Below, piece by piece: positions 1 to 8,376 of a stretch of 64,000 nucleotides of DNA. Below the pieces are notes generated by a model. The model ran no database searches. It was not told the origin of the DNA and saw only the letters and a list, made by a program, of their open reading frames with translations. The stretch is from Guptibacillus hwajinpoensis. Its GTDB lineage: Bacteria > Bacillota > Bacilli > Bacillales > Guptibacillaceae. Position 1 is the stretch's first letter, and each line of letters opens with the position of its first letter. The stretch covers positions 806,001 through 870,000 of the forward strand of contig NZ_JAIVKU010000004.1 in the NCBI RefSeq assembly GCF_020524165.1. Direction: 5' to 3'. The position numbers were made by a program, and so were the translations under genes.

Positions 1-28
1 GACAAAATGTATCGATTCTCTCAAACAT
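1..28 (-). CDS. 5' end of an unidentified gene cut by the window edge
   Basis: The minus strand has GGAGG (36-40) seven bases before an ATG at 28, and the frame stays open to the window edge (MFERIDTF...). An earlier ATG at 32 is too close to the ribosome binding site and meets a stop after two codons. Only nine codons are visible, so no product can be named. The good ribosome binding site is the main reason to believe it. Confidence 0.45.
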
Positions 29-87
29 CCATTGACCTCCTGAAGAAATGGTATCGATTTATGAAATCTGATAAAACAAAAAAGTTA

Positions 88-483
88 TTATTCTCCCTTT
101 TGAATGATCGGCTTTAATTGTTGCTCTTCTTCATTCTTATTGACATATTCAAAAAAACCAAGGCGGTTTCCCCATGGATCCGTAAATGTTCCCCACTTTA
201 CTGGAACTTCTGACCTTGAATGGATCTCGAATCTTTCTATATTTAGCTCGTTCATTAATCGAGTTCTTTCAGCTAATATATCGGTCACTCCTAACCGCAA
301 CGGTCCATTTCCCTCTGTTACCTGCCCTTCTGCAACTTGTAGCCAACATCCTGGTAGTAGTTCCCACTCTGCAAATCCATCATGAGGAATAAAATCTGGT
401 TTCTTATTTAAAAACTTCTCATACCACTGACTTCCTTCTTTCATGTTTGAAACCCGAACTTGGGTAGTCATTTCAAAAACCAT
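88..483 (-). CDS. VOC-family (glyoxalase/bleomycin-resistance fold) protein
   Basis: The 131-residue protein is a single vicinal-oxygen-chelate module of the usual size for a stand-alone domain. It starts with TTQVRVSNMKEGSQWYEKFL and ends with the WGTFTDPWGNRLGFFEY element typical of the family. The start at 483 has AGGAGG eight bases upstream. VOC proteins bind a metal and act as lyases, isomerases, dioxygenases or drug-binding proteins; nothing here identifies the substrate. It lies just downstream of the LCP gene on the same strand, but a functional link is not implied. Confidence 0.75.
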   Translation of the reverse strand: MVFEMTTQVRVSNMKEGSQWYEKFLNKKPDFIPHDGFAEWELLPGCWLQVAEGQVTEGNGPLRLGVTDILAERTRLMNELNIERFEIHSRSEVPVKWGTFTDPWGNRLGFFEYVNKNEEEQQLKPIIQKGE

Positions 484-536
484 TCTTAGTACCTCCTAAA
501 TGTTGTTACCGTTCAATTCATTTCACAAACTTTAAA

Positions 537-1535
537 TCACGATAACTTCATAAAGTTTTTTAACTCCTTTTTCAAAATTTCCAACTGTTTTATATCGGGT
601 ATAAAGTAAGACGGACCTGCGACGTCAGGTGTCGTGCCTACAATTTCATTTGTTTCAATTGACGTTGAACTCAGTGTTGGAAACTTTCTCTGTAAAGCAA
701 GCATTTCGCCTGGCTTTAAGTTAGTCTCAACGTTATTTTTTAACACGTCAGAGATCTCATTGATTTCAAAGATCGTGTCACCTGACTTGATTTCATCAAC
801 CGTTGCTTTAATAAACTGCCTTTGCCGTTGGTCTCTTGAATAAACAGTATTGACATCTCGCTTACGCATTCTTACAAATGCGAGCGCTTCTTCACCATTC
901 ATTTTGGTGATTCCTTCATCGAAATAGATACGATCATTTGAGTAATAATTCTTCTCCCAAAAAGGGTATTTCACATCTACCTCTACGCCACCTATGGCAT
1001 CAACAATGTCATGAAACCCATCAAAATCAACCGCAATGTACTTATCGATCGGTATTTCTAAAAGATCTTCCACCGTTTCTACAGCTAGCTTTTTGGCTCC
1101 GTACTTTGTTAGGTAACCGTATGTATAAGCAGCGTTAATTTTATGCATGCCAGCAAACTCAGAACCCACTTTCTCTCCTGGGACTTCCACTTTCGTATCC
1201 CTTGGAATGCTCGTCATTGTTACATCCTTTGATTTAGGATCGAGGGTTAATACAATTTGGGTATCTGCTCGCCCTCCCTTTCCATAAGAAGAATAATTTT
1301 CAATCCCTAGAAGAAGAATTGAAATGGGTTCATTTCCAATATCCACTTTTGTATCCCTTAATTCAGACATATCATTATCACGTTCAAGTTCGCTATAAGA
1401 CTCCTTTGCGGTATCATATACTTGAAATCCTATATAACTGCAAGCTCCAATAACAATGAACAATAAGGAAAATATTCCAATAAATATTTTCCTCTTACGC
1501 CTTTTTCTTCGGCTGTTGGATAGTCGATTTTTCAT
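537..1535 (-). CDS. LytR-CpsA-Psr (LCP) family cell-wall glycopolymer ligase
   Basis: LCP proteins (TagTUV in B. subtilis) transfer teichoic acids or other glycopolymers from undecaprenyl carriers to peptidoglycan outside the membrane. The 332-residue protein has a very basic N-terminus (SRRKRRKRK), one membrane anchor (residues 18-42) and an extracellular LCP domain. Conserved parts are ILLLGIE, GRADTQIVL, SIPRDTKV, the DFDGF segment and the Arg-rich VRMRKRD motif. ATG at 1535 fits the upstream AGGTGG better than the GTG at 1538. Which of TagT, TagU or TagV it corresponds to cannot be told from sequence alone. Confidence 0.85.
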   Translation of the reverse strand: MKNRLSNSRRKRRKRKIFIGIFSLLFIVIGACSYIGFQVYDTAKESYSELERDNDMSELRDTKVDIGNEPISILLLGIENYSSYGKGGRADTQIVLTLDPKSKDVTMTSIPRDTKVEVPGEKVGSEFAGMHKINAAYTYGYLTKYGAKKLAVETVEDLLEIPIDKYIAVDFDGFHDIVDAIGGVEVDVKYPFWEKNYYSNDRIYFDEGITKMNGEEALAFVRMRKRDVNTVYSRDQRQRQFIKATVDEIKSGDTIFEINEISDVLKNNVETNLKPGEMLALQRKFPTLSSTSIETNEIVGTTPDVAGPSYFIPDIKQLEILKKELKNFMKLS

Positions 1536-1592
1536 CACGCTCCACCTATTCTTTCTTAATTTGAATCTTGAACACTAATAGCTATGATTCTC

Positions 1593-2954
1593 TTAGCTCT
1601 TTCCATAATCAGTACCCGCACTATATTTTTCCTGAGTTAATAGCAATTGTGAAACAGTCAAAAAATGATAACCTTCCTCTTTAAGTGTCGTTATGAGTTT
1701 TGGAAGTGCCTCGGCAGTAGTTGGATGCACATCATGCAAAAGAATGATCGAACCTGACACAACCTCCTTAAGCACCACCTCGTTGATCGCCTTCGCATTT
1801 TTACTTTTCCAATCTCTTGAATCGACTGACCATAGAATAAGAGAAGAACCGTTTATTTTAGCAACTTGTTCGACTTCTGAATTCATCTCTCCATAAGGAG
1901 GTCTTATAAGCGTAGGAGTTTGCCCAGTCGCTTTCTCAATCTCTTGACGAGAGTTGAGAACCTCTTTGACTAATTGTGACTTTTCTAACTTTGTCAGATT
2001 AATATGCCGGTCGGTGTGATTTCCAATCTCATGACCATCTTGAGCAACTTTCGCAGCAAGAGAAGGATGCTTTTCCACTTGACTCCCTAACATAAAAAAA
2101 GTTGCTTTCGCATCATGCTGCTTCAATATTTTCAGCACGCGAGGCGTCACGTCAGGATTGGGCCCATCATCAAAAGTAAGGGCAACGTATTTTTCTCCAG
2201 ATTTAAGGATTGATCGTTCACGTTGAGCTGCCCTTTTTTCTTCTAGAGGTATTTTGATTTCAATCGTACCCGTTTTATTTTCAGTTATTTTTGATTTCTC
2301 CATATAGATGATTAGCGAGGTTTCGCTTACCAACCAGTTCCATGTATTTGGCTCTTGCAAAACGTTATTAAGTTTTTGATTGATTAGATCATTTTTAATC
2401 TTATCATTCTGTTTTAATTGTTCTTTAAGGTTCGAACGAATTGCATCTAATGTTTCCCCATAATTCGTTAACAAATCTGTTAGTTGTAAGCGTTCATGAG
2501 TGGCATTCATCGTAAACATTTTTACATAATTTTCACCTGAAACCTTATTTACTAAATGATAAGAATGAAAAATCAAACTCGTTGTATCGTTCGCTCCTTT
2601 TTTCGCATCAACTTGAATCGTTAAATGAGCACGATAACCTGAACCAAGATTGTCTTTTTCAGCTTTCACTTCAGAAAGAAAAGTTTCTTTTTGATTCGTG
2701 ACCCACTCCTGAATTGCTTCTGCAAGGGAAGAATTTTCAATAACGGGGGTATTAATCAGCATCGTATAACGATCCGTTTCTTCTGTATCTTGCTTAAATT
2801 CGATCGTAGTCTCTGCCTTATCTTTCGATTGAACACCCTTTGCACTGCTATCCCCTACCCACTTTCCAATTCCGATAACGATGAAAATTCCTAATAGGAT
2901 AAGAACCACCCAACCAGGCCATTTTATCCGCTTGAAAGGCAACCTTTTAAACAT
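1593..2954 (-). CDS. PdaC-like membrane-anchored polysaccharide deacetylase
   Basis: The 453-residue protein has an N-terminal membrane segment (about 14-33), an extracellular DUF4163/DUF3298-type region (about 45-240) and a C-terminal NodB carbohydrate esterase 4 domain. NodB motifs are present: TFDDGP with the metal and base aspartates, HEIGNHTDRH with the metal histidines, RPPYGE, and ILLHDVHP with the catalytic His. Length and domain order match B. subtilis PdaC (YjeA), which deacetylates MurNAc in peptidoglycan and confers lysozyme resistance. It is a likely wall-modifying neighbour of the LCP gene downstream. Confidence 0.85.
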   Translation of the reverse strand: MFKRLPFKRIKWPGWVVLILLGIFIVIGIGKWVGDSSAKGVQSKDKAETTIEFKQDTEETDRYTMLINTPVIENSSLAEAIQEWVTNQKETFLSEVKAEKDNLGSGYRAHLTIQVDAKKGANDTTSLIFHSYHLVNKVSGENYVKMFTMNATHERLQLTDLLTNYGETLDAIRSNLKEQLKQNDKIKNDLINQKLNNVLQEPNTWNWLVSETSLIIYMEKSKITENKTGTIEIKIPLEEKRAAQRERSILKSGEKYVALTFDDGPNPDVTPRVLKILKQHDAKATFFMLGSQVEKHPSLAAKVAQDGHEIGNHTDRHINLTKLEKSQLVKEVLNSRQEIEKATGQTPTLIRPPYGEMNSEVEQVAKINGSSLILWSVDSRDWKSKNAKAINEVVLKEVVSGSIILLHDVHPTTAEALPKLITTLKEEGYHFLTVSQLLLTQEKYSAGTDYGKS

Positions 2955-3070
2955 ATGTTTCCATCCTCTTTCATTTCAACTATGAGAAGCTTAATAACGG
3001 AAGCATCCACATTGTTTAAGATTGTAACGTTTTCATATGTAGGTTTCACTTAGATGTCGATCCAACAAGG

Positions 3071-3613
3071 TCATTTACTTTGTTCTTTTAAACGTATTCT
3101 TAGGGTAATCTCTTCCATTATGGCAGGTATGCTCAAATATTCCGTCGAGATCAATTCTCCTAAAGGGTATCTCTCGAATGCATCGATACAAGAATCCGTT
3201 TGGTGAAAGCACCATGCCCCTTCTTCTTCACCTCGATTAAATAGCCTTGTAACAATGGTATCTTTACTCGCTGTTAAGCAAAAAGCATAAATAGTCTCAT
3301 CCCACTTGTTCAAACCGTTAAAAATGTATTGAAAGTAATTGGGGTTTCTAATTGTCATGGGAACGATTAAGTTTATGTTATAGCGTGTGATTAAACGAGC
3401 AGCTGTTTCGACAGTCAGCTCTGTCCACAACTTCAGATCTTGAAAATCATCTGATTTAGCTTCTTTTAACTGCACTTCTTCTGGAATAATGTTTCGTAAC
3501 ATCATTCCGATTGTTTCTGGATCATAAATCATACTATTGTCGACCTTTTTTAATAGAGCTTGTGCAACGGTCGTTTTTCCTACACCGAAAGCTCCATTTA
3601 ACATGATAATCAC
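3071..3613 (-). CDS. TmrB-like P-loop NTP-binding protein
   Basis: The 180-residue protein begins with a Walker A loop (LNGAFGVGKTT) followed by YDPETIGMMLRNIIPEE, and has the LIVPMTI segment that is characteristic of TmrB. B. subtilis TmrB binds ATP and tunicamycin and gives resistance when overexpressed. The start is GTG at 3613 with GGTGG seven bases upstream. The same family includes general nucleotide-kinase-like proteins, so tunicamycin resistance is a family-level guess, not a conclusion. Confidence 0.7.
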   Translation of the reverse strand: MIIMLNGAFGVGKTTVAQALLKKVDNSMIYDPETIGMMLRNIIPEEVQLKEAKSDDFQDLKLWTELTVETAARLITRYNINLIVPMTIRNPNYFQYIFNGLNKWDETIYAFCLTASKDTIVTRLFNRGEEEGAWCFHQTDSCIDAFERYPLGELISTEYLSIPAIMEEITLRIRLKEQSK

Positions 3614-3686
3614 TAGTCTTCCACCTCATTTTCTTTTAAATCAAACGCGAATAGCATTAGGTTAGAATTTCTTTTCAACTAAAGCT

Positions 3687-4304
3687 TTAGTAGAATTTCG
3701 ACAGCGCAATAAACGCTTCAATCTCATCATCGTATTCTGATACGTCACCAAATCCGTATTTCGCATAGATGAAAGGAATCCTAGCGTATCTTGCTGCTTT
3801 TAAATCACCTTCTGTATCCCCTACATAAATAGGGGCTGAGAGATTGTTTCGCTCAATAATAAGATTAATATTCTCCCCTTTTGACAGTCCTGTTCTTCCA
3901 GGATTTTCATAGTCTTGAAAGTACTTTCCAAGTCTATGAGACGCATAAAAAGATTCGATGTACCCGTCCTGACAATTACTAACGATATAGAGTTGGTATG
4001 TTTGAGAGAGTTTGTTCAACACCTTCTCAACCTGAGGATAAAGAAAGCCACCATACTTTTCTAGATATCCCTGTTCAACTGCGCAACACTCAGTGATTAC
4101 CTGAGTGCGGACATCTTCTGATAAATAAGGAAACAGTTTTAAACTGATATCGTGCATTTGCAATCCCATCGTTCCTTCAAAATCAGTCCGCGTGAGTTTT
4201 TTAGTGATTTGAGAATATTCTTTGAGACGACTATTCCAAGCCAGTAACACAGTATCAATTGGATCCCAAATCGTTCCGTCTAAATCGAAGATAATACTAT
4301 CCAT
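3687..4304 (-). CDS. HAD-superfamily hydrolase (phosphoglycolate phosphatase-like)
   Basis: Phosphatase of about 205 residues with HAD motif I DLDGT (nucleophile Asp7, acid Asp9), motif II IVSNCQDG and motif IV VGDTEGD, plus an alpha-helical cap between motifs I and II. The start is ATG 4304 with GGAG seven bases upstream; the in-frame ATG at 4328 lies upstream of this site and has none. Substrate is unknown. It is separated from the TmrB-like gene by about 70 bases and may share its transcript. Confidence 0.8.
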   Translation of the reverse strand: MDSIIFDLDGTIWDPIDTVLLAWNSRLKEYSQITKKLTRTDFEGTMGLQMHDISLKLFPYLSEDVRTQVITECCAVEQGYLEKYGGFLYPQVEKVLNKLSQTYQLYIVSNCQDGYIESFYASHRLGKYFQDYENPGRTGLSKGENINLIIERNNLSAPIYVGDTEGDLKAARYARIPFIYAKYGFGDVSEYDDEIEAFIALSKFY

Positions 4305-4633
4305 ATTAAAATCTCCATATAAATTCAAGACATCGCTTCCTTTACGCTTCAGCTGTTTCCACCATATTTCTGAACTGGCTCATCCTAACCAAAAATAAAT
4401 TTCAATAATTTCCAAATCTCTAATGCCAATTATTTCAAAAAAAGCACAATAATACAATCCATTAATTCATTATTAAAAAACTAACTTATCTTATAATTGA
4501 TCAGTTAGGATGCCTTCAGTAATTATTTTTAGCCCAGGCGCGACAGCGATAACATCTTTCTCAAACGCATTGGATAAACCTCAATCTTATTTGTGAATAA
4601 TATGTATCTATAACTAAAAAATGGAGGGTTTGT
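4305..4633. other. AT-rich intergenic region without a convincing gene
   Basis: These 329 bases lie between the divergent HAD gene and the SASP-like gene and hold promoters for both directions. An imperfect inverted repeat has arms of eight identical bases (ATCCTAAC at 4382-4389 and its complement at 4504-4511) about 115 bases apart. No ribosome binding site with an open frame was found apart from the flanking genes. Confidence 0.4.
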
Positions 4634-4792
4634 ATGAAACAGAATCAACAACCTAAAGAAAAGTTGGGGTCTCTCATGAAACCAAATTTTGCTGGAACTG
4701 ATGCACAAAAAGTAAAACAAGAAATCAAAAAAGATGTAAGGATGGGACAAGGGGCAATGACGTCCCGAGAGGCTGGAGCTATGCGAGATTAA
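4634..4792 (+). CDS. Small SASP-like protein (gamma-type flavour)
   Basis: A 52-residue hydrophilic, Gln/Lys-rich protein starting at an ATG with GGAGGG five bases upstream and followed by a strong terminator, so it is a real transcription unit. The segment NFAGTDAQKVKQE resembles the repeat of gamma-type small acid-soluble spore proteins (SspE), and the C-terminus is MTSREAGAMRD. It carries only one such repeat, so the family assignment is tentative. If correct, it would be made in the forespore. Confidence 0.6.
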   Translation: MKQNQQPKEKLGSLMKPNFAGTDAQKVKQEIKKDVRMGQGAMTSREAGAMRD

Positions 4793-4824
4793 GAAATTTT
4801 GCTCTTTCTCATGACTTGATTTAA

Positions 4825-4865
4825 CAAAAAGACCATCTGTGAATCAGTCACATGATGGTCTTTTC
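4825..4865. terminator. Bidirectional Rho-independent terminator
   Basis: The arms AAAAAGACCATC and GATGGTCTTTT, with inner TGTGA/TCACA pairing, form a long stem between the convergent SASP-like and HIT genes. The T and A runs serve both strands. Confidence 0.85.
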
Positions 4866-4872
4866 CTATCTA

Positions 4873-5289
4873 TTATAGCTCCTTCCTTAATTGGAATCTG
4901 GTTTCCGCCAATCTACTTTTCGCTTTTCCATTATCCAGATCCTCTTCATAATAAAATGGCTGACCCTGGAATCTCGGAATAAGATGCATATGATAATGGC
5001 CCAGATCGTTAAATTGACCACCATTTTGACAGATGCTAATGCCATCTGGTGCGTAAGTTTGTTTGATCGCTTTAGAGAGTTTCATGGAAGCTACCATAAT
5101 GGCATTGGCGGTAATCTCGTCTAACTCTTCCAAATCCATAAAATGGTTTTTAGGAATAATCAACATATGACCTTCATTAAACGGTTCGATATCCAGAATA
5201 CAAGTGATGATATCATTTTCGTATACAACATGAGCTGGTTCTGTATGATTGGCTAAATTGCATCCTAAGCATGTTTGTTTGGAAGTCAT
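4873..5289 (-). CDS. HIT-family nucleotide hydrolase
   Basis: A 138-residue histidine-triad protein with an N-terminal Cys pair (CLGC) and the catalytic motif HYHMHLIPR near residue 95. Such proteins hydrolyse or transfer nucleotidyl groups (Hint/Fhit-like). ATG 5289 follows AGGATAGG and comes two bases after the stop of the DUF817 gene; the longer frame from 5334 would overlap that gene by 44 bases. It is the last gene of the yoaS-yozG-yoaT-like transcript. Confidence 0.85.
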   Translation of the reverse strand: MTSKQTCLGCNLANHTEPAHVVYENDIITCILDIEPFNEGHMLIIPKNHFMDLEELDEITANAIMVASMKLSKAIKQTYAPDGISICQNGGQFNDLGHYHMHLIPRFQGQPFYYEEDLDNGKAKSRLAETRFQLRKEL

Positions 5290-5290
5290 C

Positions 5291-6118
5291 TTACCTATCC
5301 TTTCTTTGTGACAATGAAACATCAGGATTAACATATGGACGAAATTTCTTTAAACGATGAGGATTAGTTTTTACTTGCTTTAACGTTGCTACAATCAAAA
5401 AGCTGACAATTACGAGTAGCAGCCAAGAACTTACTTTTCCCAGGTGAACGAGACTCCAAGCATCTGTTTGGTTTGGGTATTCCCAAGCACCAAAGAAAGT
5501 TGCGACGTTTTCTGCAATCCATATAAAAAATCCAATTAGAAAAAAGGAGAGTGCAATTGGCATCCTGTATCTACTTCCATTGACCTCGTACTTGACTCTT
5601 GAGTTCCAGAATACAATAATGACGAGAAATGATAACCACCAGCGCACATCCAACCAATAATGGTGTGTGAAGAAATTTAAGTAGATGGCTGCAGAAAGAG
5701 GAACGACTATCCAATTTGACGGCCAGTGGATAAGCTGAACACGCAACCTTCTCCATGCCTGACACAGATAGCTTGCAACACTAGCATACATAAAACCACT
5801 ATATAAAGGGACTCCCAGAATTTTTGTGTAACCTTCGCCAGGATATGACCAGGAACCCATGTGTACCTTAAACAGTTCAAGCGCCAAGCCAATCATATGA
5901 AACAATGTTATAACCTTTAATTCATCAACTGTTTCAAGACCTGATCGGACCATCACCCACTGCATCAACAGACAAATGATTAGTAGCCAATCATAGCGTG
6001 GTAGAAACGGTAATGGTAAGACTTGGGTTATCGCTAAGGAAGCAAAAATAATAACAGGAAACAAACAGGAAAGTGCCTGCTCCACTCCAAATGAAGTGAG
6101 TTGTTTAATCAGCCTCAT
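5291..6118 (-). CDS. yoaT: DUF817 integral membrane protein (YoaT-like)
   Basis: A 275-residue protein with about eight hydrophobic segments and the conserved WSYPGEGYTKILGVPLYSGF motif that marks DUF817. Biochemical function is unknown. ATG 6118 has GGAG nine bases upstream and is preferred over an in-frame TTG at 6139. It follows the XRE and DUF2975 genes, the same order as yoaS-yozG-yoaT in B. subtilis, so the three probably act together at the membrane. Confidence 0.8.
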   Translation of the reverse strand: MRLIKQLTSFGVEQALSCLFPVIIFASLAITQVLPLPFLPRYDWLLIICLLMQWVMVRSGLETVDELKVITLFHMIGLALELFKVHMGSWSYPGEGYTKILGVPLYSGFMYASVASYLCQAWRRLRVQLIHWPSNWIVVPLSAAIYLNFFTHHYWLDVRWWLSFLVIIVFWNSRVKYEVNGSRYRMPIALSFFLIGFFIWIAENVATFFGAWEYPNQTDAWSLVHLGKVSSWLLLVIVSFLIVATLKQVKTNPHRLKKFRPYVNPDVSLSQRKDR

Positions 6119-6141
6119 TAGGTGTTTCTCCAATAGCAAAT

Positions 6142-6366
6142 TTATCCCTCATAGTGGTTCTCATCACTTCTATATTCCAAAATGTCTCCTGGCTGGCAAT
6201 CTAATGCTTTGCAAATCGCTTCTAACGTAGAAAAGCGCACTGCCTTAGCCTTCCCATTTTTTAAGATCGAAAGATTCGCCATTGTGATCCCCACTTTTCC
6301 GGAAAGTTCTGTTACACTCATTTTCCTTTTAGCAAGCATGACATCAATATTAATAATAATTGCCAT
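6142..6366 (-). CDS. yozG: Small XRE-family regulator (YozG-like)
   Basis: A 74-residue protein made almost entirely of a Cro/CI helix-turn-helix (KMSVTELSGKVGITMANLSI), ending with the ALDCQPGDILEY tail common in this subfamily. ATG 6366 is six bases after GAGGTG, while the in-frame GTG at 6375 is part of that ribosome binding site. YozG-type regulators are paired with DUF2975 membrane proteins. Here it starts just after the DUF2975 stop. It is the natural candidate to bind the palindrome at 6878-6896. Confidence 0.85.
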   Translation of the reverse strand: MAIIINIDVMLAKRKMSVTELSGKVGITMANLSILKNGKAKAVRFSTLEAICKALDCQPGDILEYRSDENHYEG

Positions 6367-6376
6367 CTTATTCACC

Positions 6377-6856
6377 TCATACTGTTAAATCATTTTCAGA
6401 TTTAATCTCAATGGCACTTTTTACTAATTTTTGAAGAACCGCTGTAAATACAGCAATGACAAATGAAGCAAAAATAAATACAAGACCAATTAAGATTACA
6501 CCTGGAGCATCATCTTTCTCTCCGATAAGATAGAAAAACGGCATCACCACTAGATAAACACTACTTATCGCAACGGCACACCATTTAATCACTCGTAAAG
6601 CATGAACTGATCGTGGCGAGAACGCGTCATTTTTATCAATTAAACTTAACAGTCTTAGTGCCTGATATAGCGCGATAAAAAAGGGGATTGCAGCCACGTA
6701 CATCCCGATTAATACAGGATAAACCAAAGAAGCGAAGGCTGAATTGGTCAACACTTCTTTCGCCATCCACGGAAGTGCAAACAAGCATAGCAATAAAACC
6801 GCTATTCCAAGTAAAAGGACAGTTAGCCTTAAAAAATACGTGGATCCTCGATTCAC
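6377..6856 (-). CDS. yoaS: DUF2975 membrane protein (YoaS-like)
   Basis: A protein of 159 residues with four predicted membrane helices (two near the N-terminus, two in the second half) and the KNDAFSPRSVHALR loop typical of DUF2975. Function is unknown; family members are usually encoded beside a small XRE regulator, as here. GTG 6856 has GAGG eight bases upstream; the frame also opens with a GTG at 6865 that overlaps the ribosome binding site. Confidence 0.8.
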   Translation of the reverse strand: MNRGSTYFLRLTVLLLGIAVLLLCLFALPWMAKEVLTNSAFASLVYPVLIGMYVAAIPFFIALYQALRLLSLIDKNDAFSPRSVHALRVIKWCAVAISSVYLVVMPFFYLIGEKDDAPGVILIGLVFIFASFVIAVFTAVLQKLVKSAIEIKSENDLTV

Positions 6857-6877
6857 TATAAACACCTCACTTTGTTA

Positions 6878-6896
6878 TTGTTTTATTGTAAAACAA
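6878..6896. promoter_or_regulatory. Perfect palindrome, probable XRE operator
   Basis: TTGTTTTA-ttg-TAAAACAA is an 8-bp perfect inverted repeat covering the -10 of the yoaS-like promoter. Its position suggests autoregulation by the YozG-like protein; this is an inference. Confidence 0.55.
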
Positions 6897-6913
6897 CATT
6901 TATCGAAAAACAA
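6885..6913 (-). promoter_or_regulatory. Sigma-A-type promoter of the yoaS-yozG-yoaT-like operon
   Basis: -35 TTGTTT (6908-6913), 17-base spacer, -10 TACAAT (6885-6890), about 30 bases before the start codon and inside the palindrome. Confidence 0.55.
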
Positions 6914-7036
6914 TAATTATTTATTCCTTATAGTTATTTAATTATCGTCCGTCTACAATAAATGAAAAAAGAACCCCATTCACAATGAGATCCCCTTAGA
7001 AATTTTCACATAATCCTTTTTAATTCACCCCTTATC

Positions 7037-7576
7037 TTACTCCCATTCACGCGATAAGAGACTATACAAAATGGTATCATGGAAATGGTCGTATAAATAT
7101 TCCCCATCTCGAATGACTCCATCTTGCTTAAAACCAATCCGTTCAGGAATTGCTCTACTTTTCTTATTTTCAACCCCACACTGGATCTCAATCCGGTTCA
7201 AATCATACTCTTGAAACGCCTGGTCAATCAGTCCCTTAACAGCAGTTGTCATAATACCGTTCCCCTGAAAGTTTTCTGCCAACCAATAGCCGATGCTTGC
7301 TTTTTTATTTGACCAATCGATGCCATGAAAACCGACCATGCCTGCTAGTTTTCCATTGTACAAAATTCCCGCTTGATATCCATCATGCGAAGAAAATTGT
7401 TTTAACCACATTTCGATCACCGGTTCATAGTCCTTCTCGTTCTTCATCTGGTCAACCCACGGAAGCCACTCCCGTAAATATTCTCTAGATTCGTCTACTA
7501 ATGCAAAGACTTCTTTCGCATCTTCCATTTCAAGTAATTTCAATGATACTTCGTCATTTAATCGCATATGAAACAT
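7037..7576 (-). CDS. GNAT N-acetyltransferase, RimL/YdaF type
   Basis: The 179-residue protein has the RimJ/RimL layout: SLKLLEMEDAKEVFALVDES at the start, an ASIGYWLAENFQGNGIMTTA acetyl-CoA loop region and IEIQCGVENKKSRAIPERIG near the end. Such enzymes acetylate the N-terminus of ribosomal proteins or small amines. The start at 7576 has GGCGGGGA upstream. It is closest in overall pattern to ribosomal-protein-serine acetyltransferases (YdaF, YjcK); the exact substrate is unknown. Confidence 0.85.
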   Translation of the reverse strand: MFHMRLNDEVSLKLLEMEDAKEVFALVDESREYLREWLPWVDQMKNEKDYEPVIEMWLKQFSSHDGYQAGILYNGKLAGMVGFHGIDWSNKKASIGYWLAENFQGNGIMTTAVKGLIDQAFQEYDLNRIEIQCGVENKKSRAIPERIGFKQDGVIRDGEYLYDHFHDTILYSLLSREWE

Positions 7577-7620
7577 TCTATCCCCGCCTTTTCATCATGA
7601 TAAAAACTCCGATTAACTTC

Positions 7621-8376
7621 TTACCTTTCATCCTTAAGCAAGTGATGCATCAGACGATCCTTATCATCAAAAAATTGCTTCATTGTTATGTAATGATCGG
7701 TTTCTTCAACGTTCACCTCACGCATTCCCTTTTCTTTTAACTGAAGAATTTTAGCCTCAGGGTAACTCATTAATATTGGGGAATGAGTTGAGATAATCAG
7801 CTGCGAACCTCCTTGAACAAGCTCATGCATCCTCGTTAACATTGAAAGCTGTCTAATGGGGGAAAGAGCCGCTTCAGGCTCATCAAGGATGTATAATCCT
7901 TCTCCCCTAAACCGATACATAAATGTGGCAAAGAACGATTCTCCATGAGATTGCTCGTGAAGCGATCTCCCTCCATACGAATCGATGATCCTTGGGCCTA
8001 GCCCTTCTCGATCAAGTTCTTCAATCGTTGTCGCCAGATTGTAATACGTTTCTGCACGAAAAAAGAATAAATCATCTGGTTTATGTACGCCCTTAGTTAC
8101 TTTAAGCAAATGATGCAAATTCGAATGGGAAGCATAACTTGAAAAGGTAAAATTTTGCGTTCCCCCTTCTGGATTTATTCCTAGCGCAGCTGCAATCCCT
8201 TCAAGTAGCGTTGATTTTCCCATACCATTCTCACCCACGATGTATGTGACATTCGGGTGAAAGATTAGCTTCTCTTGAAGCAATTGAACAGCTGGTAATG
8301 AGAAGGGAAATTCATTCTCTTCCAGTTTATTTAAATGGACACTTCGAACATATTGGGTTTCTTCCGTTAACTTCAC
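7621..8376 (-). CDS. Stand-alone ABC-type/AAA ATPase (COG3910-like)
   Basis: A 251-residue SMC/ABC-like ATPase: Walker A GENGMGKST near residue 50, a signature-like SHGESFF, Walker B LYILDEPEAAL and the switch His in IISTHSPILM. It has no membrane or nuclease domain and starts at GTG 8376 after GGGGGAAGG. The family (predicted ATPase COG3910) is widespread and has no settled function. It lies between a GNAT gene and an esterase-like gene, without the partner expected of a defence module. Confidence 0.8.
   Translation of the reverse strand: MKLTEETQYVRSVHLNKLEENEFPFSLPAVQLLQEKLIFHPNVTYIVGENGMGKSTLLEGIAAALGINPEGGTQNFTFSSYASHSNLHHLLKVTKGVHKPDDLFFFRAETYYNLATTIEELDREGLGPRIIDSYGGRSLHEQSHGESFFATFMYRFRGEGLYILDEPEAALSPIRQLSMLTRMHELVQGGSQLIISTHSPILMSYPEAKILQLKEKGMREVNVEETDHYITMKQFFDDKDRLMHHLLKDER

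Noticed and set aside
1..60. Direct repeat TATCGATT (11-18 and 53-60 region) as a regulatory site
   Set aside because: Short, AT-rich and near the window edge; no link to a promoter could be shown.
3071..3613. Tunicamycin resistance determinant
   Set aside because: Only family-level similarity to TmrB; resistance in B. subtilis needs overexpression, and nothing here suggests that.
4382..4511. Imperfect inverted repeat around a 115-base AT-rich spacer, considered as a MITE-like element
   Set aside because: Only eight bases match exactly and no target-site duplication or second copy was seen; chance is likely in AT-rich sequence.
4529..4750. Minus-strand 73-codon frame opposite the SASP-like gene
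   Set aside because: It is the antisense shadow of a gene with a better ribosome binding site and terminator; its translation is hydrophobic and unlike a real protein.
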